A stretch of 64,000 nt of DNA, taken from assembly GCA_903871735.1 (NCBI GenBank), contig CAIQHU010000060.1, positions 1 through 64,000 of the forward strand, written 5' to 3'. The position numbers and the translations under genes were made by a program. How positions within the stretch are numbered: position 1 is the stretch's first letter; the number at the start of each line of letters is the position of its first letter. Under the pieces are notes generated by a model. It was given only the letters and a program-made list of their open reading frames with translations, was not told the DNA's origin and searched no databases. This document shows, piece after piece, positions 9,292-18,126 of this stretch. This DNA is from an uncultured beta proteobacterium (GTDB taxonomy: Bacteria; Pseudomonadota; Gammaproteobacteria; Burkholderiales; Burkholderiaceae).

Positions 9292-10106
9292 AACTGACTG
9301 TTCAAAAAATTGGTTTAATTGTAGTTGGAGACGAGATTTTATCTGGTAGGCGCTTGGATAAGCACCTACCTAAATTGGTCGAGTTATTAGGTATCAGAGG
9401 GATGCAGCTATCTTGGGCGGAGTATATTGGAGATGATCCGCAGAGAATTGTTGACACGCTAAAACGCAGTTTTGCCTCCAAGGATATTGTTTTTAGTACT
9501 GGTGGTATTGGTGCCACTCCAGATGATCACACCCGGGCATGCACTGCCAAGGCCTTAGGTTTGGAATTAGCTTTACATCCCGAGGCGAAGGACTTAATTA
9601 GTCAACGCATTATAGAAACAGCCGAGGGTGATCCAATCAAGGCTGATTTAACTAGTCCGGGAAGTTTGCAGCGATTTCGTATGGGGGAGTTTCCGATTGG
9701 CAGTCAGACGATTCCGAATACGTATAATTTGATACCTGGGTATTCTATTCAAGAGCATTATTTTTTACCAGGATTTCCGGTGATGGCCGAAAGAATGATG
9801 GCCTGGGTTTTAGATACCTATTATCCGCATATGTTTCATCAAAACGACTATATCGAAAAGAGTTTTTTAGTTGGCGGGTCCGTTGAGGCGACGATTACTC
9901 CTTTGATGGAGGAGATTGAGCGCTTGTATCCGAAGATTAAAGTTTTTAGTTTGCCCTCTTTAGGTGATCCTAGTCGAGGTGGACTATACGCCCAAAGGCA
10001 CATTGAGTTGGGTGTCAAAGGTCCAGTAGAATTAGTAGATGTATCTCTAAAAGAGCTGCGGGCCGGAGTTACTGCATTGCAATTGCCGACCTACGATCTA
10101 CCCTAA
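9288..10106 (+). CDS. CinA-like molybdopterin-binding (MoCF) domain protein
   Basis: A cytoplasmic protein made only of the molybdopterin-binding (MoCF_biosynth) domain found at the N-terminus of CinA. Motifs VGDEILSGR (near residue 11) and STGGIGATPDD are diagnostic. The C-terminal nicotinamide-nucleotide amidase domain of full CinA is absent (272 residues versus ~410). The start is TTG 9288: it has a good AAGGAG at 9275-9280 and overlaps the upstream stop by 4 bp (TTGA), and the N-terminus then aligns with the family. The upstream extension to 9189 lies inside the EI24 gene and should be dropped. Function as a pyrophosphatase or molybdopterin-related enzyme is unproven. Confidence 0.85.
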   Translation: MKLTVQKIGLIVVGDEILSGRRLDKHLPKLVELLGIRGMQLSWAEYIGDDPQRIVDTLKRSFASKDIVFSTGGIGATPDDHTRACTAKALGLELALHPEAKDLISQRIIETAEGDPIKADLTSPGSLQRFRMGEFPIGSQTIPNTYNLIPGYSIQEHYFLPGFPVMAERMMAWVLDTYYPHMFHQNDYIEKSFLVGGSVEATITPLMEEIERLYPKIKVFSLPSLGDPSRGGLYAQRHIELGVKGPVELVDVSLKELRAGVTALQLPTYDLP

Positions 10107-10136
10107 TTCCTTATTTCGGTATGATCCAATCCAGAA

Positions 10137-10153
10137 TGCACCATAATGGTGCA
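10137..10153 (+). promoter_or_regulatory. NtrC-binding site upstream of glnA
   Basis: TGCACCATAATGGTGCA is a perfect match to the classical NtrC consensus TGCACC-RWWWT-GGTGCA. It lies at the heart of a longer perfect palindrome (10131-10159, 12-bp arms, 5-bp centre) centred ~92 bp before the glnA start. ntrC itself lies two genes downstream, so the circuit is probably autoregulated. Confidence 0.85.
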
Positions 10154-10159
10154 TTCTGG

Positions 10160-10189
10160 TTGTTTCAAGAGCCCTTAATTTGTTCTAAT
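10160..10189 (+). promoter_or_regulatory. Candidate sigma-70 promoter of glnA
   Basis: TTGTTT (10160-10165) and TCTAAT (10184-10189) lie 18 bp apart. The -10 matches 5/6 and the -35 only 3/6, as expected for an activator-dependent promoter. The NtrC site would be centred near -51. No GG-N10-GC sigma-54 element with correct spacing was found between the NtrC site and glnA. Confidence 0.4.
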
Positions 10190-10199
10190 CAAATTAAGG
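10173..10199. repeat. Inverted repeat in the glnA leader/promoter
   Basis: Perfect 10-bp arms CCTTAATTTG / CAAATTAAGG around a 7-nt centre. It overlaps the candidate -10 element. It could be an operator or a weak AT-rich hairpin ending the upstream operon. It lacks an immediate T-run, so a terminator is less likely. Confidence 0.6.
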
Positions 10200-10236
10200 A
10201 TTATTTAATTAAGTTATTCGTTTTTAGGAGAAATGC

Positions 10237-11652
10237 ATGAGTAAAGCCGTTGCTGACGTATTCAAGATGGTGAAGGACAAGGAAATTACTTTTATTGATT
10301 TTCGTTTCACTGACACCAAGGGTAAGGAACAGCATGTTTCTGTGCCTGTATCTGTTTTTGATGAAGATAAATTTGAAAACGGTCATGCCTTTGATGGTTC
10401 TTCAATTGCTGGCTGGAAGGGGATTGAAGCTTCCGATATGTTATTGATGCCTGATCCAAGTACGGCTTATATTGATCCGTTTTATGAAGAGCCAACTTTA
10501 GTTTTAACTTGTGATGTCGTTGAGCCGACAGATGGTAAAGGCTATGATCGGGACCCACGATCGATTGCAAAGCGTTGTGAAGCTTATTTAAAGAGTACTG
10601 GCCTTGGTGATACAGCTTACTTTGGTCCTGAGCCCGAATTCTTTATTTTTGATGGTGTGCGCTGGAATACAGACATGCAGGGATCATTTGTAAAAATTGA
10701 TTCTGAAGAGGCTCCTTGGTCTTCTGGAATGGAATTTGAAGGGGGTAACACGGGTCATCGTCCGGGCAAGAAGGGTGGGTATTTCCCCGTTGCGCCGCTT
10801 GACACTTTTCAAGATATGCGTTCTGAGATGTGTTTACTGTTAGAGTCCGTTGGTATACCCGTTGAGGTGCACCATCATGAAGTCGCTGGACAAGGCCAAA
10901 ATGAGCTCGGCACGAAGTTTAGTACATTAGTGCAACGGGCTGACTGGACTATTTTACAAAAGTATATCGTCCACAATGTAGCCCATGCTTATGGCAAGAC
11001 AGCGACCTTTATGCCTAAGCCAATTGTTGGTGATAACGGCTCCGGTATGCACGTTCATCAATCTGTTTGGAAAGACGGCATTAATTTATTTGCAGGTAAT
11101 GGTTACGCTGGTTTGTCTGAGTTTGCGCTGTACTATATTGGCGGGATTATCAAGCACGCCCGAGCCTTAAATGCGATCACTAATCCTGGTACGAATTCCT
11201 ACAAGCGTTTAGTGCCTGGTTTTGAAGCGCCGGTCAAATTAGCCTATTCAGCGCGCAACCGCTCTGCCTCGATTCGTATTCCGTATGTTGCTAATCCCAA
11301 AGGACGGCGGATTGAGACGCGTTTCCCAGATCCATTAGCCAATCCCTATTTAGCCTTCTCAGCCTTACTCATGGCTGGTCTCGATGGTGTTCAAAACAAG
11401 ATTCATCCTGGAGAGGCGGCTGATAAGAATCTATATGATTTACCTCCAGAAGAAGACGCGAAGATCCCAACGGTATGCAGTAGCTTAGACCAAGCTTTGG
11501 AGCATTTAGATAAGGACCGGGAGTTCTTGACTCGCGGTGGCGTCTTTACGGACTCCATGTTGGATGCTTATATATCTCTCAAGATGGAAGAGGTCACTCG
11601 TTTTCGAATGACTACCCATCCGATTGAGTTTGAAATGTATTATTCACTTTAA
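10237..11652 (+). CDS. glnA: Glutamine synthetase, type I
   Basis: Makes glutamine from glutamate, ammonia and ATP in the cytoplasm. It forms dodecamers and is the main ammonium-assimilating enzyme. The sequence shows the N-terminal beta-grasp ([10 protein letters not shown]), the catalytic FDGSSIAGW and PEPEFF-type motifs, [23 protein letters not shown], and the adenylylation site NLYDLPPEE with Tyr400. It is therefore a GSI-beta enzyme open to GlnE control. Length 471 is standard. AGGAG at 10226-10230 gives a 6-nt spacer to ATG 10237. A perfect NtrC operator lies upstream, and ntrB follows 17 bp after the stop, so glnA-ntrB-ntrC is likely one nitrogen-responsive operon. Confidence 0.98.
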   Translation: MSKAVADVFKMVKDKEITFIDFRFTDTKGKEQHVSVPVSVFDEDKFENGHAFDGSSIAGWKGIEASDMLLMPDPSTAYIDPFYEEPTLVLTCDVVEPTDGKGYDRDPRSIAKRCEAYLKSTGLGDTAYFGPEPEFFIFDGVRWNTDMQGSFVKIDSEEAPWSSGMEFEGGNTGHRPGKKGGYFPVAPLDTFQDMRSEMCLLLESVGIPVEVHHHEVAGQGQNELGTKFSTLVQRADWTILQKYIVHNVAHAYGKTATFMPKPIVGDNGSGMHVHQSVWKDGINLFAGNGYAGLSEFALYYIGGIIKHARALNAITNPGTNSYKRLVPGFEAPVKLAYSARNRSASIRIPYVANPKGRRIETRFPDPLANPYLAFSALLMAGLDGVQNKIHPGEAADKNLYDLPPEEDAKIPTVCSSLDQALEHLDKDREFLTRGGVFTDSMLDAYISLKMEEVTRFRMTTHPIEFEMYYSL

Positions 11653-11669
11653 TCTAAACCATAGCGCCC

Positions 11670-12812
11670 ATGCGCATTTTACAAATTGGGGCAGCTAAGG
11701 CTGCCCTTTTTAATCCCCAAGAGGCTCTAGACCAGTTGCCCAATTCGATTCTTATCCTTGATAAGACATTAGGGACTGTGATTTACGCGAATACGGCAGC
11801 TGAGGTTTCCTTAAAAATTTCCCGAAAAAGTCTGATGGGGGTTGAACTAAGGGATGTTTTTGGTGAAAATTCAGTTCTGGAAGATTTAATTATCCAGTTT
11901 AAATTAGATGGTATGACCCAGCGCATTGATTTACTTTTAGGTTTGGGTCCACTGCGTGCAGATCAAAAAGAGTTTTTAGCCTATTTGATTCTTGCGCCCC
12001 TTGAGGGTGCTGATTTAGTGATTCTTGAATGGTTTGAAATTGATCAGCAAAACAAGAGTGCTCGCGAAGAGCGTTTAATCATGCAGGCGCGTGCCAATAA
12101 AGAGTTGATGCGTAATTTAGCGCACGAGATCAAAAATCCTTTGGGCGGTATCCGAGGAGCTGCGCAATTACTAGACTATGAATTACCAGATCCTTCTTTG
12201 AAGGAATATACCAAGGTCATGATTAAAGAGGTCGATCGTTTACAAACCTTAGTTGATCGCTTATTAGCTCCCCATAAACGCCAGAAGCAAATCGCCCAAG
12301 TCAATATTCATGAAGTCCTAGAGCGAGTCCGAAGTGTCGTTCTAGCTGAGTTTGCACAAGGCTTAAGTATTACGCGTTTTTATGACGTTAGTTTGCCCGA
12401 GATCATTGGCGATAAAGAAATTTTGATACAAGCTTTACTCAATATTGTACATAATGCAGCTCAAATTTTAGAAGAACGCATTGCCCATGCAGATGCATTA
12501 ATCCGTTTAGAGACTAGTATTTCACGCAACATTACCATTGCAAGAAAGCGCTTTAAGTTAGCTTTAAATGTCTACATTATTGATAATGGACCAGGCATTT
12601 CTGCGGACATCATAGACCATATCTTTTTGCCTTTAGTTTCAGGGCGACCATCAGGGAGTGGGCTTGGTTTAACTTTAGCGCAATCATTTATTCAAATGCA
12701 CGGTGGTTTTATTAGTGTTCAGAGTGAACCTGGTAAGACGATCTTTCATATTTTAATTCCGTACACATCACCAGATTTTTTGAATAATATTGAACTTAGG
12801 GGTCAACCATGA
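11670..12812 (+). CDS. ntrB: Nitrogen regulation sensor histidine kinase NtrB
   Basis: The soluble sensor kinase that phosphorylates NtrC under nitrogen limitation, normally controlled by PII. It has no membrane segment. Residues ~18-125 form a PAS-like domain (ILILDKTLGTVIYAN). The H-box AHEIKNPLGG carries the phospho-accepting His152. The ATPase region has an N-box (NIVHNAAQIL), DNGPG and GSGLGL. Length 380 is near the usual ~350-390. It is 17 bp after glnA and overlaps ntrC by 4 bp (ATGA), giving translational coupling that matches the classical glnA-glnL-glnG layout. Confidence 0.95.
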   Translation: MRILQIGAAKAALFNPQEALDQLPNSILILDKTLGTVIYANTAAEVSLKISRKSLMGVELRDVFGENSVLEDLIIQFKLDGMTQRIDLLLGLGPLRADQKEFLAYLILAPLEGADLVILEWFEIDQQNKSAREERLIMQARANKELMRNLAHEIKNPLGGIRGAAQLLDYELPDPSLKEYTKVMIKEVDRLQTLVDRLLAPHKRQKQIAQVNIHEVLERVRSVVLAEFAQGLSITRFYDVSLPEIIGDKEILIQALLNIVHNAAQILEERIAHADALIRLETSISRNITIARKRFKLALNVYIIDNGPGISADIIDHIFLPLVSGRPSGSGLGLTLAQSFIQMHGGFISVQSEPGKTIFHILIPYTSPDFLNNIELRGQP

Positions 12813-14302
12813 AAGCAGTTTGGATCGTCGATGATGATCAATCAATTCGTTGGGTCTTAGAAAAATCACTCACTAGGCAGGCGATTCCCTTTAAGAGTTT
12901 TTCTAATCCAGATGATGTTTTAGATATGCTTGAAAAAGAAAAGCCCCAGTTGATTATTTCGGATATTCGGATGCCCAAGGGTAGTGGTATTACATTACTG
13001 CAGCAGATTAAGCAAGATTACCCAAAAATTCCAGTGATTGTGATGACAGCTTATTCCGATATGGACTCTGCTGTAGCAGCATTTCAGGGGGGAGCCTTTG
13101 AATATATTACGAAGCCATTTGATATAGCTGATTTGATGGAATTAATTCAACGTGCGATTAGTGAGAGCATGAGTGCAGAGCAAATTAAGACACAGTTTGC
13201 GCCGCAGGTCGCAGCAAAAAATAGTGCTGTGCCTGAGTTAATTGGTCAGGCACCTGCGATGCAAGAAGTTTTTAGAGCGATTGGTCGACTGTCTCAGTCA
13301 AGTGCTACCGTCTTAATTACTGGTGAATCTGGCACTGGTAAAGAGTTAGTTGCTAGGGCATTACACCGGCATAGTGCCCGGGTTTCTGGCCCATTTGTCG
13401 AAATGAATTTAGCCGCTACCCCAAAAGAATTAATTGAGGCCGAGTTATTTGGCTACGAGCGAGGCGCTTTTGCAAATGCAACCGCTAGAAGGCGTGGTAA
13501 TTTTGAATTAGCCGATGGTGGCACTTTATTTTTGGATGAAATTGCCGACATGCCATTGGAGTCACAAAGTTCGTTGTTAAGGCTCTTAGAGGACGGAAAA
13601 TTTTATCGGATTGGGGGTCAGGAGCTTTTATCTGCAAATGTTCGAATTGTTGCTTCGAGTAATCAAAACTTGGAGATGTTAGTGTCGAAGGGATCTTTTC
13701 GGCAAGACTTATTTCACCGCTTAAATGTAATTCGCTTAACCTTACCAGCTTTGCGTGAGCGAGTTGAGGACATTCATTTATTAGCGCAACATTTTTTATT
13801 AGCCAGTGCTCGGCAAATTGGGGTGAAGACCAAGTTTTTGTTGCCTGAGACGGTCGAACTATTGGGTCAAATGGCCTTTCCTGGCAATGTGCGCCAATTA
13901 CAAAGTATCTGTCATTGGTTAACTGTGATGGTTTCTTCAGTACAAATAGCACCTAAAGATTTACCACGTAATATTCAACAGTTTGTAAATACTGCGGTTG
14001 ATGAAGATGCCATTTCAACGACGCTTGCACCGGAGTCTAATTTAGGAAGTTTAGTGAATGTTGGTTTGAGTTTGGGGCATTCGAACAACTCTTCTTGGGA
14101 GGCAACTTTAGCGATCATTGCAAAGAAGATGCTAGAAGATGGTAAGGCAGAGGTTTATCAACACTTACTCGGTTCTTTTGAAAAGTCCGTGATTTCTGCA
14201 GCACTTGAGATTACGCGTGGGCGCAAGGTGGAGGCGGCTGAGCGATTAGGGATTGGTCGCAACACGATTACCCGCAAATTACAAGAGCTAGGGATTGATT
14301 AG
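12809..14302 (+). CDS. ntrC: Nitrogen response regulator NtrC with variant GAFTGA loop
   Basis: A receiver-AAA+-Fis regulator of nitrogen genes. The receiver domain has acidic DDD at 8-10, phospho-acceptor D52, T80 and K102. The AAA+ domain has Walker A GESGTGKE (172-179) and Walker B TLFLDEI (239-245). The C-terminal helix-turn-helix is EAAERLGIGRNTITRK. The sigma-54 contact loop, normally GAFTGA, reads GAFANA (219-224; 13463-13480), changing the key Thr and Gly. Family knowledge says this loop is essential for sigma-54 remodelling, and Rhodobacter capsulatus NtrC, which lacks an intact loop, works with sigma-70. I therefore infer a sigma-54-independent activator. Its stop overlaps the convergent xth stop by 4 bp. 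Confidence 0.95.
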   Translation: MKAVWIVDDDQSIRWVLEKSLTRQAIPFKSFSNPDDVLDMLEKEKPQLIISDIRMPKGSGITLLQQIKQDYPKIPVIVMTAYSDMDSAVAAFQGGAFEYITKPFDIADLMELIQRAISESMSAEQIKTQFAPQVAAKNSAVPELIGQAPAMQEVFRAIGRLSQSSATVLITGESGTGKELVARALHRHSARVSGPFVEMNLAATPKELIEAELFGYERGAFANATARRRGNFELADGGTLFLDEIADMPLESQSSLLRLLEDGKFYRIGGQELLSANVRIVASSNQNLEMLVSKGSFRQDLFHRLNVIRLTLPALRERVEDIHLLAQHFLLASARQIGVKTKFLLPETVELLGQMAFPGNVRQLQSICHWLTVMVSSVQIAPKDLPRNIQQFVNTAVDEDAISTTLAPESNLGSLVNVGLSLGHSNNSSWEATLAIIAKKMLEDGKAEVYQHLLGSFEKSVISAALEITRGRKVEAAERLGIGRNTITRKLQELGID

Positions 14303-15159
14303 TTTTGCGGTGCTTGGACTTTGTTCAGTGTGAGGATAACGGGGGCGTGATCTGAGGGTTGTTCCCATGTTCTTGGAGTTTTGTCGACGTCACATGCGGT
14401 GCAACTACCTTGCAGGGCTTGATTAATGAGGATATGGTCGATCCGAACACCTGCATTACGTCGAAAACCCATCATCCGGTAGTCCCACCAAGTAAAGGTT
14501 TTTGGTGGATGAGTAAACTGTCTAAAGGTATCAATCAGGCCCATTTCTGCAAACTCAAAAAAGTATGCGCGCTCTTCAGGAGAGACTAGATTTTGGCCAA
14601 TCCAAGCTGCAGGGTCGTGCACATCTTCGTCTCTTGGCGCGATATTAAAGTCGCCTAAAAGGACAACCCGTTCATGCTGTTCTAATTGGGTATACAGATA
14701 GGATTTAAGTGCCTTAAGCCAAGCCAACTTATAAGAAAACTTTTCAGTACCAGGCGCTTGACCGTTTGGAAAGTAGGCACAGATAACACGCAGTGGCGCC
14801 ATATTTTGGCAGTGGATTGTGGCACTCAAAAGACGTTGCTGTTCATCTGGAAATCCAGGGATATTGTTTTGGATTTGTAAAAAAGCTGTTTCAGGGTCTT
14901 GCGTTAAGGCGGTAAGAGCGGCGCGGCGCACGATCAGTGCTACACCGTTATAGGTTTTTTGGCCTAGAGCGATTGCCAGATACCCGGCATTTTCTAGTTC
15001 TTGATAGGGAAACTTCTCCGTGGTTAATTTGAGTTCTTGCAGACCTAGAATATCGATGGGTTTTTTTTCTTGAGAGGTTTGCTCAAGCCACTGTAATAAG
15101 TGCGTAATTCGTACTTTAATCGAATTCACATTCCAGGTAGCTAGCCGCAGTTGGTGCAT
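14299..15159 (-). CDS. xthA: Exodeoxyribonuclease III
   Basis: A DNA-repair nuclease of the endonuclease/exonuclease/phosphatase fold, acting on abasic sites and 3' blocks in duplex DNA. Motifs are LRLATWNVNSI at the N-terminus, LGLQELKL with the metal-binding Glu, ICAYFPNG, LLGDFNIAPRDEDVHDP and the C-terminal RIDHILIN / SDHAPV. Length 286 is slightly above the usual ~260-270. It shares one base with prlC upstream (start/stop overlap at 15159), so the two are probably co-transcribed, and it converges on ntrC. Confidence 0.95.
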   Translation of the reverse strand: MHQLRLATWNVNSIKVRITHLLQWLEQTSQEKKPIDILGLQELKLTTEKFPYQELENAGYLAIALGQKTYNGVALIVRRAALTALTQDPETAFLQIQNNIPGFPDEQQRLLSATIHCQNMAPLRVICAYFPNGQAPGTEKFSYKLAWLKALKSYLYTQLEQHERVVLLGDFNIAPRDEDVHDPAAWIGQNLVSPEERAYFFEFAEMGLIDTFRQFTHPPKTFTWWDYRMMGFRRNAGVRIDHILINQALQGSCTACDVDKTPRTWEQPSDHAPVILTLNKVQAPQN

Positions 15160-17264
15160 TACGATGCTTGGTCCATTAGGCCACCATGACGAAGCAGGGC
15201 ATCGATTTGAGGAGGGCGCCCACGAAAGGCGGCAAAGGATTCAGCCGCTGGTCTACTTCCTCCTACTTCGAGGATTTCTTGTCGATATTTGATACCGACT
15301 TGTGGATTTAAGATTGAACCAAAAGAACTGAGCTGTTCCTCGAAAGCGGCAAAGGCATCAGCAGACAGGACTTCTGCCCATTTGTAGCTATAGTAGCCAG
15401 CGGCGTAGCCACCGGCAAAAATATGGCTAAAAGTATTGATCCATCGGGATATGTCAGCTTGCGGTAAAACATGTATCGCATCGTTGATTTTTTTAGCGAG
15501 CGTTAGGATGTCGCCATCGTTGGCTTTGGACGGATCAAAATTGGCATGTAATTCCCAATCCACCGAAGCAAGAACAATTTGTCGCAAAGTAAATAAGCCA
15601 TTTTGGAAATTTTTAGCTGCAAGCATTTTGTCAAAAAGATCTTTTGGCAGGGGCTTTTGCGTATCTTGGTGTTTAGAAAGTTGTTCGATCACTTCATAAT
15701 CCCAGCAGAAGTTTTCCATCAACTGGCTAGGCAGTTCGACAGCGTCCCATTCCACCCCATTAATTCCTGAGACGCCTAAAGTATCTACTTGGGTGAGGAG
15801 GTGGTGTAAGCCGTGTCCGAATTCATGAAAAAGAGTAATCACATCATCGTGATAAATCGTTGCGGGTTGGTGGGTGCCATCGGTATTTTTGCTGGGAGCT
15901 GGAAAATTACACACTAAATAAGCCACAGGTGTTTGAAGATCTTGGTTAGTCTGGCGTTGGCGGCTGCGGGCATCATCCATCCAGGCTCCGCCTCTTTTGC
16001 CAGAGCGGGCATAGGGGTCTAGATAAAAATGGGAAATAGTTTGATTGTGCTGATTTTGAACCTGAAAGGATTGCACATCGGGGTGCCAGACGGGTAGATT
16101 TGTAGCTACGATTTTTACTTGTAAGACAGTTTCAATAACATGAAAAAGGCCTGTGAGGACTTGGTCTAAAGGGAAGTATTGTTTGACTTCTTGTTCTGAG
16201 AAAAGATAGGTTTTTTGTTTGAGTTTTTCTGAGGCGTAAGTAATATCCCAAGGTTCAAGCGTGTCAAGTTGCAGGTGTTTGCGGGCAAACTCTTGCAGTT
16301 GCAAAAGGTCTTGTTCGGCAGGTTTTTTGGCACGTTGGCCAAAGTCTTGTAAAAAAGAGCTCACTTCCTCGACGGTATTTGCCATTTTGGGTACGATACT
16401 CAGTGTGGCGTAATTTTTCAGTCCAAGAAGATGGGCTTCTTGCTGGCGAAGTTGCAGGATTTGCAGCATTAGTTGGCTATTATCCCAAGCCTTGGATCCT
16501 AAGCCATAGATTGGTCCTAATTCGGAGGCTCTTGTGACATAGGCCTTATACATGAGTTCGCGCAGTGGGCGATGATCAGCGAGTTGCTGGATTGGAAAGT
16601 AAGAAGGAAAGTGTAGGCTAAAGGCAAAACCGCTCAATTTTTTTTCTAAGGCGAGATCTTTGGCAGCGGTTAGTACTTCGGGTGGTAGTCCTTGCAAATG
16701 CGAGTCATCTTTTTCTAGATGAATGAAATGGTCAGTTGCATCCAGGATATGGTCGGAATAGCTTTTACAATAATTTGCTAAGTCCTGGGCGATTTTTGCA
16801 AAAATCGGTTTATCTGTTGGCGAGAGTTCTGCGCCCCCGAGTCGGAAGGATCTGAGGGTATTATTGATATCCTTTTTTTGGGCGGTGCTCAGGGCATCCC
16901 AAGCAGAGGAGCTTTGAAGCTTTTTATACCGTTCATAAAGTGCGATATTTTGGTTAAATGCGCTACTAAAGGCGGTTACTTGGGGGAGCATTTTGGCATG
17001 TTCGGCCCTTAACTCAGGATAATCGGCCACGCTTGTTAGGTGGTTAACAACTCCCCATGCTCGGCCTAGAGCCTCATTTGCTTGCTCTAGAGGCGCGATT
17101 AAATTTTCCCAAGTTGGCTGATCTGGAAGCTTGGCAGCATGATTGAGGGCGGTAGTTGCTTGTTCAAGAAGTACGGAAATGGCTGGTTCGATATGTTCGG
17201 CCTTGATTTGAGAATAATCAGGCAAGTCATGGCCCATGGCCAGCAAGGGGTTATTTATCGGCAT
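15159..17264 (-). CDS. prlC: Oligopeptidase A (M3 metallopeptidase)
   Basis: A cytoplasmic zinc oligopeptidase that degrades short peptides, including cleaved signal peptides. The M3 zinc motif HEFGH is at residues 480-484 (H480, E481, H484), followed by the family stretch GINGVEWDAVELPSQ with a downstream Glu ligand. SGKRGGAWMDDARSR and IFAGGYAAGYYSYKW are also typical. Length 701 matches PrlC (~680), shorter than thimet-type exporters. It is 3 bp downstream of folD and overlaps xth by 1 bp, within a compact minus-strand run fixL-fixJ-folD-prlC-xth. Confidence 0.96.
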   Translation of the reverse strand: MPINNPLLAMGHDLPDYSQIKAEHIEPAISVLLEQATTALNHAAKLPDQPTWENLIAPLEQANEALGRAWGVVNHLTSVADYPELRAEHAKMLPQVTAFSSAFNQNIALYERYKKLQSSSAWDALSTAQKKDINNTLRSFRLGGAELSPTDKPIFAKIAQDLANYCKSYSDHILDATDHFIHLEKDDSHLQGLPPEVLTAAKDLALEKKLSGFAFSLHFPSYFPIQQLADHRPLRELMYKAYVTRASELGPIYGLGSKAWDNSQLMLQILQLRQQEAHLLGLKNYATLSIVPKMANTVEEVSSFLQDFGQRAKKPAEQDLLQLQEFARKHLQLDTLEPWDITYASEKLKQKTYLFSEQEVKQYFPLDQVLTGLFHVIETVLQVKIVATNLPVWHPDVQSFQVQNQHNQTISHFYLDPYARSGKRGGAWMDDARSRQRQTNQDLQTPVAYLVCNFPAPSKNTDGTHQPATIYHDDVITLFHEFGHGLHHLLTQVDTLGVSGINGVEWDAVELPSQLMENFCWDYEVIEQLSKHQDTQKPLPKDLFDKMLAAKNFQNGLFTLRQIVLASVDWELHANFDPSKANDGDILTLAKKINDAIHVLPQADISRWINTFSHIFAGGYAAGYYSYKWAEVLSADAFAAFEEQLSSFGSILNPQVGIKYRQEILEVGGSRPAAESFAAFRGRPPQIDALLRHGGLMDQAS

Positions 17265-17267
17265 GAA

Positions 17268-18125
17268 TTAATTCCTTACGTGGAGATGTTGGGCAGCTTC
17301 GAGAGTATTTTGTAAAAGCATCGTAATTGTCATTGGGCCGACGCCTCCAGGGACTGGTGTAATCCAATTAGCGACGTATTTTACTTCGTCAAAATCCACA
17401 TCACCGCATAATTTTCCATCAGGTAGGCGATTGATACCCACGTCGATCACAATTGCTCCGGGTTTGACCATCTGGGCCGAAACCATTTTTGGTTTACCTG
17501 TCGCGACAACTAAAATATCTGCCTCTTTTGAATGGAAAGACAGATCTCTTGTTTTGGAATTACAAATAGTCACGGTTGCACCTGCTTGCAGAAGGAGCAT
17601 TGCCATGGGTTTGCCAACGATATTCGATGCCCCGATAATTACTGCTCGCGCCCCTCGAATCGGGTAATCGGTACTTTCTATCAGCGCCATACAACCATAG
17701 GGAGTACAGGGTTTAAAAAGTGGCTTACCAGTCATTAAGGCCCCAGCGTTTGCAACATGAAAGCCGTCCACATCCTTTTTAGGGTGAATTGCCTCAATGA
17801 CGCTATGGCTGTCTATATGACTTGGTAAGGGCAATTGCACCAGAATCCCGTGGATTTGGGGATCCTGATTCAATTTTGTAATTTGCACAAGTAGTTCAGC
17901 TTGGCTGGTGTTTTGGGGGAGTTGGATGAGAACTGAGTGGATATTTGTATCCTGACAGGCTTTAATTTTATTGCGGACATAAATTTGGCTGGCAGGATTC
18001 TCACCGACTAGGATTACTGCTAAACCTGGTTTAGTCCCTTTAGCCGCGAGGATAATAGCATTTGCGGCTATTTCAGTACGCATTTTTTTAGCCAAAAGAT
18101 TACCATCTAATAATTTTGCAGGCAT
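17268..18125 (-). CDS. folD: Bifunctional methylenetetrahydrofolate dehydrogenase / methenyltetrahydrofolate cyclohydrolase
   Basis: Interconverts 5,10-methylene-, methenyl- and 10-formyl-tetrahydrofolate using NADP(H), feeding one-carbon units to purines, thymidylate and formyl-Met. Visible features are [12 protein letters not shown] with catalytic Lys53, the conserved VQLPLP, PCTPYGC and [17 protein letters not shown] blocks, and a Rossmann stretch ([12 protein letters not shown]). I start at ATG 18125 (MPAKLLDG), giving 285 residues. The longer frame to 18173 would run into fixJ and adds residues not seen in the family. fixJ ends one base before this start, implying translational coupling. 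Confidence 0.97.
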   Translation of the reverse strand: MPAKLLDGNLLAKKMRTEIAANAIILAAKGTKPGLAVILVGENPASQIYVRNKIKACQDTNIHSVLIQLPQNTSQAELLVQITKLNQDPQIHGILVQLPLPSHIDSHSVIEAIHPKKDVDGFHVANAGALMTGKPLFKPCTPYGCMALIESTDYPIRGARAVIIGASNIVGKPMAMLLLQAGATVTICNSKTRDLSFHSKEADILVVATGKPKMVSAQMVKPGAIVIDVGINRLPDGKLCGDVDFDEVKYVANWITPVPGGVGPMTITMLLQNTLEAAQHLHVRN

Positions 18126-18126
18126 A

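Noticed and set aside
10131-10159. Perfect 12-bp-arm palindrome as a terminator of the cinA-like gene
   Set aside because: Its core is an exact NtrC operator and no proper T-run follows, so a regulatory site explains it better.
10157-10172. TGG...GC as a sigma-54 -24/-12 element for glnA
   Set aside because: The GG to GC spacing is one base too long and the flanking consensus (CAC, TT) is absent.
13485-13952. 155-codon minus-strand frame inside ntrC
   Set aside because: A shadow frame of the strongly supported ntrC gene; its translation has no domain features and no promoter or ribosome site.
17146-17160. GGCGGTAGTTGC, another ops-like string
   Set aside because: Inside prlC in antisense and mismatched at the final TG.
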